A stretch of 64,000 bases of DNA from positions 1,302,001 through 1,366,000 of the forward strand of contig NZ_CP048264.1 in the NCBI RefSeq assembly GCF_019469185.1, given 5' to 3'. Shown here piece by piece: positions 9,216-18,364 of this stretch. Position 1 is the stretch's first letter, and every line of letters starts with the position of its first letter. Made by a program: the position numbers and the translations under genes. Source of the stretch: Gilliamella sp. ESL0441. GTDB lineage: Bacteria; Pseudomonadota; Gammaproteobacteria; Enterobacterales; Orbaceae. The notes under the pieces are model-generated. The model saw only the letters and a list, made by a program, of their open reading frames with translations, was not told the origin of the DNA and made no database searches.

Positions 9216-10373
9216 TTACGCATCCTTTCTTTCCAACAATACTAACACCTCCATATGTGAAGTATGAGGAAACATATCAAATAATTGAACATTAATCAGT
9301 TGGTAATCAGGTAACAAATTTAAATCATCAACCAATGATGATAAATTGCAACTTGAATATAAAATATAATGAGGTTTCACCTGAGCTAAAAACTGCATTA
9401 ATTTTTCTCCACCTCCTCTTCTTGGTGGATTGAGTAACACTAAGTCAGGTATATTCTGTTGTGCAATGCTATATTGAGTTGCATCTAATGATTTAAATGT
9501 GAGATGCGTAAAACCCATTTCATGTGCTGAGCGTGAAGCACATTCTATTGCATCTGGGCTAATTTCAATTCCCGTTAATTCTATATTCTTATTATTTGAA
9601 GAATTGACAAAATGCAAACCAAAACCACCTACTCCACAAAATAGATCCCAAATGGAGCTTATTTTTAAATTATTTACCCAATCACTCGCTGTTTGATAAA
9701 GATTCTTGGCAATATTGGTATTGGTTTGGAAAAAACTTTTAGCTTTAATATAAAGTGGAATATGATTCAATGTAAAAGTCAGATAACTATTTTGGGTAAG
9801 GACAATTTCTTCTTCACCTTCTAAAATAGCTGAATGATTGGGTTGAATATTAACTGAAACAACTTGTAAATTATCAATATTGTTTTGAAGTTGTTGCAAT
9901 GAGCTCCTGATTTTCTCAAGATATTTATGTGATCTCACAACAAACCGAATCATAAAGCCGCTTATATTATCGATTGTGCTTTCAGTAATTATCACAAACT
10001 TCAATTCCCCTTTTCGCTTATTGATATTATAAGGAACTAAACCTTGTTTACGAATATACGTTCGTACCATTTTGAGAATATTTTGCATACTGGGGGTATA
10101 AAGCGGACAATCGCAAAGGTCAATAGCTTCATTACCATTTACCATACCTAATATCGGTTTTTCAACGGTGCCAAGTACGGCCATTTTTGCCTTATTACGA
10201 AAAGCCATTTCTGAGCTAGCAACGGGGGGTTTAACCTCTTTAGGGTTAAACTCCGTTATTTTTTCTAATAAATTACTCTGTTTTTCTTGAAGTTGGGTGG
10301 CGTAAGGGTAATTGATCCAGTTACATGATAAACATTTCTTTTGCTGATAATAGCGACACTGCATTATAGTCAT
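9216..10373 (-). CDS. rlmC: 23S rRNA (uracil-747 C5)-methyltransferase RlmC
   Basis: About 385 residues. Three N-terminal cysteines (C6, C14, C17) plus one in DLCDCPLY supply an iron-sulfur cluster as in the RumA/RumB family. The SAM-binding part contains WDLFCGVGGFGLH, then NPPRRG, and the catalytic cysteine sits in YSSCNLS near the end. Spacing matches RlmC rather than the longer RlmD, which has a TRAM domain. The start is uncertain by three codons: the Escherichia coli protein begins at the Met-Gln-Cys that here lies at 10364. Confidence 0.94.
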   Translation of the reverse strand: MTIMQCRYYQQKKCLSCNWINYPYATQLQEKQSNLLEKITEFNPKEVKPPVASSEMAFRNKAKMAVLGTVEKPILGMVNGNEAIDLCDCPLYTPSMQNILKMVRTYIRKQGLVPYNINKRKGELKFVIITESTIDNISGFMIRFVVRSHKYLEKIRSSLQQLQNNIDNLQVVSVNIQPNHSAILEGEEEIVLTQNSYLTFTLNHIPLYIKAKSFFQTNTNIAKNLYQTASDWVNNLKISSIWDLFCGVGGFGLHFVNSSNNKNIELTGIEISPDAIECASRSAHEMGFTHLTFKSLDATQYSIAQQNIPDLVLLNPPRRGGGEKLMQFLAQVKPHYILYSSCNLSSLVDDLNLLPDYQLINVQLFDMFPHTSHMEVLVLLERKDA

Positions 10374-10582
10374 AACCTCGTTTTATAATAAGTTATTATA
10401 TAATTAAATTGTTTCAAAGATTAGTTATTTTAAGCCAAACCATAAAAGACAGCCTGAAACTGACTTTTTGAAAATAAAAATTAATTATTTTTCATAAAGG
10501 TATTGAATTATTTCATTACCAAGGTTTGACGTCATAGTGCTATATGATAGGATATAGCCATTAACATTACAGGAACAATTTA

Positions 10583-11371
10583 ATGTCTATTAAGTTAAAA
10601 ACACCAACAGAAATCGAAAAAATGCGTGTCGCCGGCAAACTTGCTGCCGATGTATTAGAAATGATCGAACCCTATGTCAAACCGGGTATTACGACAGGTG
10701 AATTAGATAAAATCTGTTACGAGTATATTGTCAATGTCCAAAAAGCTATCCCAGCTAATATTGGCTATAGCGGTTATCAACATACCAGTTGTATTTCAAT
10801 TAATGATGTTGTTTGTCATGGTATCCCAAGTTTTGATAAAAAGATAAAAGATGGTGATATACTTAACATCGATGTCACTGTTATCAAAGACGGCTATCAT
10901 GGTGATACATCGAGAATGTATATTGCAGGAAAACCAACCGTTGCTGGCGAAAAATTATGCCAAGTAGCACAAGAAAGCTTGTATGAAGCGATAAAAATTA
11001 TTAAACCGGGTTTACGATTAAGAGAAATCGGCAAAACAATTCAAAAATATGTAGAAAAATTTGGGTTTTCATCTGTTAGAGAATATTGTGGTCATGGAAT
11101 CGGTGAAGTTTATCACGATGAACCGCAAGTGCTACATTATGATGCTGATGACGGTGGAGTTATTTTAAAACCAGGTATGACATTCACCATTGAACCTATG
11201 GTAAACACAGGTGACTGGCGTACTCGAACAATGAAAGACGGCTGGACAGTAAAAACCAAAGATCATGGACTTTCTGCACAATATGAACACACCATTTTAG
11301 TGACTGATAATGGTGTTGAAGTATTAACGTTACGTAGTAATGAAAACTTTCCTCGAGTAATCGAACACTAA
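10583..11371 (+). CDS. map: Methionine aminopeptidase type I
   Basis: 262 residues, pita-bread fold. The five metal ligands can be placed: Asp in NIDVTVIKDG and in YHGDTS, His in CGHGIG, Glu in TIEPMV and Glu in QYEHTI; the substrate-binding histidine is in GYQHTSC. It removes the initiator methionine from nascent proteins. There is an AGGAACA-like ribosome site just ahead of the ATG. It stands alone, convergent with cnoX across a strong bidirectional hairpin. Confidence 0.97.
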   Translation: MSIKLKTPTEIEKMRVAGKLAADVLEMIEPYVKPGITTGELDKICYEYIVNVQKAIPANIGYSGYQHTSCISINDVVCHGIPSFDKKIKDGDILNIDVTVIKDGYHGDTSRMYIAGKPTVAGEKLCQVAQESLYEAIKIIKPGLRLREIGKTIQKYVEKFGFSSVREYCGHGIGEVYHDEPQVLHYDADDGGVILKPGMTFTIEPMVNTGDWRTRTMKDGWTVKTKDHGLSAQYEHTILVTDNGVEVLTLRSNENFPRVIEH

Positions 11372-11376
11372 AACCA

Positions 11377-11421
11377 ATGATTCAGCAATAAATTTTATTG
11401 TTGAATCATGATTTTCTTTTA
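11377..11421. terminator. Bidirectional rho-independent terminator between map and cnoX
   Basis: A long stem pairs ATGATTCAGCAATAA (from 11377) with TTATTGTTGAATCAT (ending 11409), with one G-T wobble and a three-base loop, followed by a T-rich run to 11421. It lies between two convergent genes six bases after the map stop. Confidence 0.8.
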
Positions 11422-11428
11422 TGTTAGC

Positions 11429-12298
11429 TTAATAGAGTAATGTATAAAGTTTCCGGCGATAAGAAGCCGCTAACGGATTACTTGTGCCTAACGCAGCTAA
11501 AAGGTCAAGTAAGGTTTTCTTAACTTGTCCATCACCGGCATTAATATCTTGAGTAAGAGGCTTAAATAGTAATTCAAGTGCTTCTTCTTGGCGCCCGACT
11601 TGCATTAGTTGTGATGATAATTGGATCATCAACTCTACATTATCCGGGTGTTTTTCTAATTCAGCTTGTAATAATTGTAGTTCAGGAGAGTTTGCAGCCT
11701 GTTCCAATAACTCAATTTCAGCTTGTAAACCATGATATGTAGTATCCTGATCTTGTAATGGAACAGAAGCTAAAACGTCTTTTGCTTCCGCTAACTGCTT
11801 TAATGCTATCTGTGCTTTGGCTAACATGAAAGCAATATCGGATCTTGGCTTACCTAAATGATCCTTTAAATTCTTCCATGCTTGTCTTAATAATGGCAAA
11901 GCTTCTTCATATTTTTCTTCACTGAATAGTTTTTGTGCTTCGATTAACTTAAGTTCATCTTCATTAGGCAGCGCTTTAGTGAGTAATTCACGGATTTTTT
12001 CTTCGGGTTGAGGCCCCTGAAAACCATCAACGGGTTGACCATTTTGGAATAAATAAACAGTCGGAATGGCACGTAATCCAAACTGAGCAGCCAACATCTG
12101 CTGCTCATCACAATTGACACTCGCTAAAATAAATTGACCATGATATTCATCAGCTAATTTTGTCAATGTTTGTGTCATTTCTTCATAATTTGGACTTCTT
12201 GGTGACCAAAAATAAAATAACACAAGCTGTTTAGTTGATTTTTCCAAAATTTCTTGAATATTTTGTTCATTAACATCAAAAATAAATGGGTTTTGCAT
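11429..12298 (-). CDS. cnoX: Thioredoxin-fold co-chaperone CnoX (YbbN) with an altered first cysteine
   Basis: 289 residues: an N-terminal thioredoxin domain (about 1-110) with the cis-proline loop GLRAIPTVYLF, and a C-terminal TPR-like helical domain ending in AASYRRKLYTLLY, as in Escherichia coli YbbN (284). The family acts as a holdase that hands substrates to DnaK/J and GroEL and can form mixed disulfides. Here the usual SQHC motif is SPNY, so Cys38 is Tyr38, while the second cysteine, Cys63 in SVNCDE, is kept. Like the family in general it lacks a CxxC oxidoreductase site. The SDR gene upstream (ybbO) is the same neighbour as in Escherichia coli. Confidence 0.92.
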   Translation of the reverse strand: MQNPFIFDVNEQNIQEILEKSTKQLVLFYFWSPRSPNYEEMTQTLTKLADEYHGQFILASVNCDEQQMLAAQFGLRAIPTVYLFQNGQPVDGFQGPQPEEKIRELLTKALPNEDELKLIEAQKLFSEEKYEEALPLLRQAWKNLKDHLGKPRSDIAFMLAKAQIALKQLAEAKDVLASVPLQDQDTTYHGLQAEIELLEQAANSPELQLLQAELEKHPDNVELMIQLSSQLMQVGRQEEALELLFKPLTQDINAGDGQVKKTLLDLLAALGTSNPLAASYRRKLYTLLY

Positions 12299-12325
12299 AT
12301 TATGTCCTAAGAATATTAAGATTCA

Positions 12326-13096
12326 TTATTTATTAAGTAAAATTCTATCCATTAATCTATCCGGAAGCAAACGTTTGCCAATCGCCGCTAACTGGGTTAC
12401 TTTTGTTACCCTGTAACGTATTTTAGGTTTGCGATGCTCAAGGGCATGATATAAACATGGCAAAACGGCCTCGGGCGGTAAGGTAAATCGTTTAGCTATT
12501 GGTGGATTTTCAATCCGATGTGTTTTTTCTGTTTGATTGACATTTCTTGAAAAAGCTGTTGTTAATGGACCGGGTTCAATCAAACACACTTTAATATTTG
12601 TATTGGCCAATTCAAGCCTTAACACATCTGACCATGCTTCTAAAGCATACTTACTGGCTGAATAAGCACCTCGTCCCGGTGTTGCAATAATACCAACGAT
12701 TGAACTGGTTTGTATGATTCGTCCTTCATTATGTTCAATCATGGCGGGTAAGAGCAATTGAGTTAATTGATGAACACCAAAAAAATTAGTTGAAAATTGA
12801 GATTCTAACTGCTCGCGACTGATTGTATTTAATCGACCATATACACCAAATCCAGCATTATTAAATAAACCATATAACTTGTTATTGGACAATGCTAACA
12901 CTTCCTTAGCAGCTTGAGTGACTGAATCAGGATTATTGAGATCAAGAATCACTGCTTCAAATCCTTGGTCAATAAGTTTTTTTTGATCCTCGTTTTTACG
13001 GCAAGAAGTAATAACACGATATCCTCGTTGTTTGAGTGCAACAGCCGAAATCAGCCCTATTCCACTTGAACAGCCCGTTATAAATATTGTGCGCAA
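12326..13096 (-). CDS. ybbO: Short-chain dehydrogenase/reductase YbbO
   Basis: 256 residues of classical SDR. The nucleotide motif is TGCSSGIG at residues 7-14, the NNAG motif is FNNAGFG near 79, catalytic Ser is in QTSSIVG and the catalytic YxxxK is YSASK near 144. An NADPH preference is suggested by the basic residue after the second strand (SCRK). YbbO has been described as an NADP-dependent aldehyde reductase; the natural substrate is uncertain. It lies 27 bp upstream of cnoX on the same strand, a conserved pair. Confidence 0.85.
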   Translation of the reverse strand: MRTIFITGCSSGIGLISAVALKQRGYRVITSCRKNEDQKKLIDQGFEAVILDLNNPDSVTQAAKEVLALSNNKLYGLFNNAGFGVYGRLNTISREQLESQFSTNFFGVHQLTQLLLPAMIEHNEGRIIQTSSIVGIIATPGRGAYSASKYALEAWSDVLRLELANTNIKVCLIEPGPLTTAFSRNVNQTEKTHRIENPPIAKRFTLPPEAVLPCLYHALEHRKPKIRYRVTKVTQLAAIGKRLLPDRLMDRILLNK

Positions 13097-13194
13097 TTCT
13101 CTTCTCCCAGATAGTTGTATGTTGTCAAGTTAGCCTGTAGCAATTATGATATCACATCTTAATTTAAGTTACTTATCGTAGTCATGAGGATCGT

Positions 13195-13887
13195 ATGAGA
13201 ATCGCTATTATTGCCGCAATGGAAGAAGAAGTTGCGATATTAAAAAGTAAAATTACCCATTATAGAGTGGAACGCCATCTAAATTGCGATTTTCATCTTG
13301 GAAAAATAGCCAATTGTGAAATTGTACTCCTTCAATCAGGTATTGGAAAAGTCGCAGCATCATCAGGCACCACCCTATTATTAAACAATTATCAAGTTGA
13401 CGCAGTTATCAATACCGGCTCAGCTGGTGGACTATCAACAGCATTAAACATTGGCGATATCGTGGTATCGAAAAATGTATTTTATCATGATGTGGATTTG
13501 ACTGCGTTTGGTTATCAACCAGGTCAAATGTCAGGATGCCCGATTGCATTTGAGGCAAGTGAAACTTACCAAACATTAGCCAAAGAGTGTATTAAAAAAC
13601 AAGGGGTCAACGCTATTGAAGGATCGATCGGTAGTGGTGATGCATTTATCAATGGAAAAACCAATCTGGAACGAATTAAGCAAACATTTCCCAATGCTTT
13701 CGCTGTTGAGATGGAAGCGGCTGCTATTGGTCATGTTTGTTGGTTATATCAGATACCTTTTGTGGTGGTTAGAGCAATTTCGGATAATGGTGATAGTGAA
13801 TCAGCCGTTGATTTCCAATCTTTCTTAAAATTGGCTGCAACACAATCTTCATTGATTGTCGAATCAATGCTAACTGAACTTGCTTAA
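13195..13887 (+). CDS. mtnN: 5'-methylthioadenosine/S-adenosylhomocysteine nucleosidase
   Basis: 230 residues, matching the 232-residue family. Catalytic Glu12 is in AAMEEEV, ribose-binding Glu in VEMEAAA and the catalytic Asp in ISDNGD; NTGSAGG marks the phosphorylase-like fold. It cleaves MTA, SAH and 5'-deoxyadenosine to adenine and a ribose product, which serves methionine salvage and relieves methyltransferase inhibition. It is divergent from ybbO and convergent with rnd. Confidence 0.97.
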   Translation: MRIAIIAAMEEEVAILKSKITHYRVERHLNCDFHLGKIANCEIVLLQSGIGKVAASSGTTLLLNNYQVDAVINTGSAGGLSTALNIGDIVVSKNVFYHDVDLTAFGYQPGQMSGCPIAFEASETYQTLAKECIKKQGVNAIEGSIGSGDAFINGKTNLERIKQTFPNAFAVEMEAAAIGHVCWLYQIPFVVVRAISDNGDSESAVDFQSFLKLAATQSSLIVESMLTELA

Positions 13888-13932
13888 TTGTTGTCAAATT
13901 TAGACATTGATAATTGAAAAACATGTCATATT

Positions 13933-13964
13933 AAATGAGCAGATATGATCTGCTCTGCTCATTT
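13933..13964. terminator. Hairpin between convergent mtnN and rnd
   Basis: An 11-base perfect stem, AAATGAGCAGA with TCTGCTCATTT, encloses a ten-base loop. The A- and T-rich stem ends could serve both strands as a terminator, which fits the tail-to-tail gene arrangement. The T-run is short, so strength is uncertain. Confidence 0.5.
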
Positions 13965-13974
13965 GCAACATTTA

Positions 13975-15057
13975 TTAGCAATAGGGTTCAAATAAAGGTT
14001 TTCGCCAGCCTGATAAAATTTCTGGATCCTGCCCTTTTTTATCAATCTTCCACTTCACGTATTGGTTTATTAATCGTCGGGATAGTAACAAATCTGGATT
14101 AAGCCCCGTTTGTGAGGCAATTTTGACAGCTGCATTTTTTAGTTGATCTGTGATCACCTTATAATCAGGATAACTATTAATACGACGTATTGCTGGAATG
14201 TCTGGAATAGGCTCAGATAAAATATTCAGAATCTGTTGACCATATAACCGAATCTCTTTTCCATGCAATCCTAATTTATCAAGTTCTGACAAGGATGAGG
14301 GTGAATAACGGGCTATTTTCCACAATACCTCTTCTTTGACCACAAAGTTTACAGCAATATCTTGCTGCTTAGCTAATTGATAGCGCCAACTGGCTAATTT
14401 ACATAACTGCCCTAAACTCTTACCTTTCAATTGCCAACTATTTTTAATATTAAGATAAGCATCCTCCGGATTGATCACCTCACACTTGCGACCTATAACC
14501 ATTTGACATTCTTGATAAGCGGCAGCTAAATAATGATTGCTGATTAATTGTGATTTGAGTTTTTGTATTAACGGAAACAGGTATATCACATCATTAATCG
14601 CATATTGACACTGTTTTTCTGTCAATGGTCGTTTCAACCAATCTGTACGGGTTTCACTTTTATCAAGATCAATATTAAGATATTTTTTAACTAAGCTGGC
14701 ATAACCACTGCTTAATGGATTATCTAAAAAAGAAGCAAGAACTTGACTATCAATGATTGGCGTTGGGACACAATCAAAATGATGCATAAATACTTCAATA
14801 TCTTCACTGCACGAATGGAAATATTTTTCAATGGCATCATTTCGAAAAATGTCGATTATACATTGCCAATCGGTGATTGCAATAGGATCGATCAAGGCAG
14901 CAAATTCACCATTAAATACCTGAAGTAAGCCTAAATGAGGATAAAAAGTTCGAGTTCGAACAAATTCGGTATCTAATGCTATAGCTGAACTATTTTTAAT
15001 TGCTAAACAATAATTTGAAAGTTGAGCATTATTAGTGATAAATTGATACGTCAACAT
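13975..15057 (-). CDS. rnd: Ribonuclease D
   Basis: 360 residues. The DEDDy exonuclease domain starts with ALDTEFVRTRTFYPHLGLLQ (Asp29, Glu31), has the second Asp in FHSCSEDIEVF and the third motif with Tyr in QYAINDVIYL. An HRDC-type helical region follows at about 205-290. The enzyme trims the 3' ends of tRNA precursors and other stable RNAs. It lies 12 bp downstream of the membrane metallophosphoesterase on the same strand, so the two are probably co-transcribed. Confidence 0.93.
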   Translation of the reverse strand: MLTYQFITNNAQLSNYCLAIKNSSAIALDTEFVRTRTFYPHLGLLQVFNGEFAALIDPIAITDWQCIIDIFRNDAIEKYFHSCSEDIEVFMHHFDCVPTPIIDSQVLASFLDNPLSSGYASLVKKYLNIDLDKSETRTDWLKRPLTEKQCQYAINDVIYLFPLIQKLKSQLISNHYLAAAYQECQMVIGRKCEVINPEDAYLNIKNSWQLKGKSLGQLCKLASWRYQLAKQQDIAVNFVVKEEVLWKIARYSPSSLSELDKLGLHGKEIRLYGQQILNILSEPIPDIPAIRRINSYPDYKVITDQLKNAAVKIASQTGLNPDLLLSRRLINQYVKWKIDKKGQDPEILSGWRKPLFEPYC

Positions 15058-15069
15058 TTAATCCCTATT

Positions 15070-16203
15070 TTAGTTATTAATCTGATTTTTTTGATTATCA
15101 AAAGTCACATCAATACTGACAATTTCTGAAATAGTCATCAAACGAAGTGGCATCACTCCATAACCATATCCACTACTCACAATACTGGTAAAGTGTTTTT
15201 CTAAATTATGATAAATACCATCAGAATTTTTGTACAGAAGTTTTAATAACACATTGATTGGAAAAATTTGTCCACCATGCGTGTGTCCTGAAAGCATCAA
15301 ATCAACACCTAAATTGGCTGGCTCCTCAAGATTATTTGGCTGATGATCTAATAAAATGATGGGTGAAGAATCATCAGCAAACACAAGCAAATCTTGCAAG
15401 GATGCTCGATTAATTCCATGTTTAGATGATGAATAATCATCTCGACCAATCAATGTAATTCCTAACTCATTTAGATAAACAATATCATCTCTTAAAACTG
15501 TCATATTTGCATTTTTAAAGGCTTTGATTATGTCTTCACCTTGATTATTTTGGGCGTTAACAGCCAAATATTCATGGTTACCAAAAATAATATAAGTACC
15601 ATACTTTGATTTTAACTTTTTGAACAATTCGCTAACTTTAGCATCACTAAATGGCTGCAATCGTTTATCAATAGTATCACCAGTAATCACAATAATATCT
15701 GCATTAAGCTCATTAACATCCTTAACCATTCGTTGTATAAAGCTGTTTTGAGTTAATTCATTAATGTGAATATCACTAATTTGAACAATACGCATATGAT
15801 CAACGTTAGCCTGCTTGTCAATCTTAACCTGATAATGAATTATCTGGGAATGGGTCGCCATTAGATAGCCAATGATAAAAAGTACAATGACACAACCCGT
15901 GAAAATATACCCCATAAAAAAATTGGGCTTAAATCTTTTTTTGCTAACTAAATGGATAATATCAAAGGTAACCGTAACATATACACTACATAAAATTAAG
16001 CTAAAAAGTGGAGCAAAATAATTTGGAAAATCTTTCCAGAATTTGGATAAGATAAATATTACTAACATGAGTGTTATTATCACCCAGTAGAATATTATTT
16101 GATAAATTGTTAATTTAAAGTCAAACCAAAATAACCAACGTTTTCCTAGATAAAAAGCAACTAAAATACTTATCAAAATTGTTAAAATTGCAATAAAACT
16201 CAT
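15070..16203 (-). CDS. Membrane-anchored metallophosphoesterase (YkuE/YaeI type)
   Basis: I use the ATG at 16203 (377 residues); an in-frame TTG lies eight codons upstream. The N-terminal third has four or five hydrophobic segments (about residues 1-130), followed by a calcineurin-like phosphoesterase domain: QISDIHIN, VITGDTID, FGNHEY and SGHTHGGQIFP, which together supply the two-metal site. Relatives such as YaeI and YkuE are phosphodiesterases or dephosphorylate undecaprenyl-linked or UDP-glucosamine lipids; the substrate here cannot be told. The catalytic domain is expected on the periplasmic side. It precedes rnd in one transcript and is divergent from cmoA. Confidence 0.78.
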   Translation of the reverse strand: MSFIAILTILISILVAFYLGKRWLFWFDFKLTIYQIIFYWVIITLMLVIFILSKFWKDFPNYFAPLFSLILCSVYVTVTFDIIHLVSKKRFKPNFFMGYIFTGCVIVLFIIGYLMATHSQIIHYQVKIDKQANVDHMRIVQISDIHINELTQNSFIQRMVKDVNELNADIIVITGDTIDKRLQPFSDAKVSELFKKLKSKYGTYIIFGNHEYLAVNAQNNQGEDIIKAFKNANMTVLRDDIVYLNELGITLIGRDDYSSSKHGINRASLQDLLVFADDSSPIILLDHQPNNLEEPANLGVDLMLSGHTHGGQIFPINVLLKLLYKNSDGIYHNLEKHFTSIVSSGYGYGVMPLRLMTISEIVSIDVTFDNQKNQINN

Positions 16204-16205
16204 AA

Positions 16206-17009
<804 letters not shown>

Positions 17010-17076
17010 TCGGTATCAACGTGATAAACAATTAAAGCAAACTTAAGTTATTACAGAATTTAACAAGGATATAAAC

Positions 17077-18045
17077 ATGATCGATTTTGGTGATTTTTAC
17101 CAGATTATCGCAAAAAGTAAACTCAGCAGCTGGCTTGAGGTATTACCAGCGCAATTAGCAAATTGGCAAAAACAAAATATTGATAGTCGTTTTAATCAAT
17201 GGATTAACAGTATCAAACATTTACCCTCCATTACACCTTATCATATTGATTTATTGAATAGTGTAACGGTATCTGCTGAGCATTCTTTGTCAATTGGCGA
17301 ACAACAACGTATCACTAATTTGTTAAAAAATATGATGCCTTGGCGTAAAGGTCCTTTTAATCTATATGGGGTAAATATTGATACCGAATGGCGCTCTGAT
17401 TGGAAATGGGAACGACTAATTCAACATATAGATAATTTAGAAGGTAGAACGGTTTTAGATGTTGGTTGTAATAGTGGTTATCATCTATGGCGAATGGTAG
17501 GGGCAGGAGCAAAACTTGCAGTAGGAATTGATCCTGTGGCTCTTTATTTATGTCAATTCGAAGCAATAAAAAAATTGTTAGGTAATGATAACCGTGCACA
17601 TTTACTGCCATTAGGCATCGAAGAATTACCAAATCTTAATGCATTTGATACCGTATTTTCAATGGGAGTCTTATATCATCGAAGATCTCCCATTGATCAT
17701 CTTTTTCAATTGAAGAATCAACTTATTCAAGGCGGAGAATTGGTTCTTGAAACCCTCATTATTGAAGGAGAAAATCATCATGCATTAATGCCTGGTGAAC
17801 GTTATGCACAAATGCCTAATGTTTATTTTATTCCTTCGGTACCAACAATGATCAATTGGTTACACAAGTGTGGGTTCAAAGACATAAAAGTAGTTGATAT
17901 TTCCTTTACAAGTGTCAATGAACAGCGCAGCACCGACTGGATGACTTCTGAGTCATTAGCTGATTTTCTTGATCCCAACGATAAAACTAAAACTATTGAA
18001 GGCTATCCGGCGCCCATGCGTGGTGTGTTCATTGCTAAAAAATAG
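17077..18045 (+). CDS. cmoB: tRNA U34 carboxymethyltransferase
   Basis: 322 residues (323 in Escherichia coli). Family landmarks are [10 protein letters not shown], the SAM motif [30 protein letters not shown] and a C-terminal EGYPAPMRG. It transfers the carboxymethyl group of carboxy-SAM to 5-hydroxyuridine-34 of tRNA. A ribosome site AAGGAT stands ahead of the ATG, and cmoA lies immediately upstream, so substrate supply and use are coupled in one operon. Confidence 0.96.
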   Translation: MIDFGDFYQIIAKSKLSSWLEVLPAQLANWQKQNIDSRFNQWINSIKHLPSITPYHIDLLNSVTVSAEHSLSIGEQQRITNLLKNMMPWRKGPFNLYGVNIDTEWRSDWKWERLIQHIDNLEGRTVLDVGCNSGYHLWRMVGAGAKLAVGIDPVALYLCQFEAIKKLLGNDNRAHLLPLGIEELPNLNAFDTVFSMGVLYHRRSPIDHLFQLKNQLIQGGELVLETLIIEGENHHALMPGERYAQMPNVYFIPSVPTMINWLHKCGFKDIKVVDISFTSVNEQRSTDWMTSESLADFLDPNDKTKTIEGYPAPMRGVFIAKK

Positions 18046-18364
18046 TCATAAAAAACGGCTTCAAATCTATTGAGTTTAATTATATTGGGTTTGAAGCAAA
18101 AAATTATGTTACATATGCCTATTCTCACGTTTTACAATCATACACATATATATACACATCATCATAACCAGCAAACAAATTTTATTAAAAATAAATTTAA
18201 CATTATAATTTATATATAGTATTTTCTTCCGGAATATTATATCATCGTGCACTATTTCTTACTGATTTTTAAGTAATTAAAATTTTAAATTAACTATTTT
18301 TTATCAATAAGTTTATCTTCAATAATAAATAATTTTTCTTGGAATTAAGGGAATGGATTAGACT
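18046..18364. other. A/T-rich spacer between cmoB and the alpha-2-macroglobulin gene
   Basis: No gene is seen in about 320 bp. Just after cmoB, GCTTCAAATC (18058-18067) can pair with GGTTTGAAGC (18088-18097) around a 20-base loop, a possible weak terminator. The rest is low-complexity A/T sequence that must hold the promoter of the large gene downstream. A two-codon frame (ATG GAT TAG) lies directly before that gene's start. Confidence 0.5.

Noticed and set aside
18058..18097. Ten-base inverted repeat after cmoB as a strong terminator
   Set aside because: The loop is 20 bases and no T-run follows; kept only as a note in the spacer entry.
18352..18360. Two-codon upstream frame (ATG GAT TAG) as a regulatory leader of the alpha-2-macroglobulin gene
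   Set aside because: Such mini-frames are common by chance, and no conservation can be seen from one sequence.
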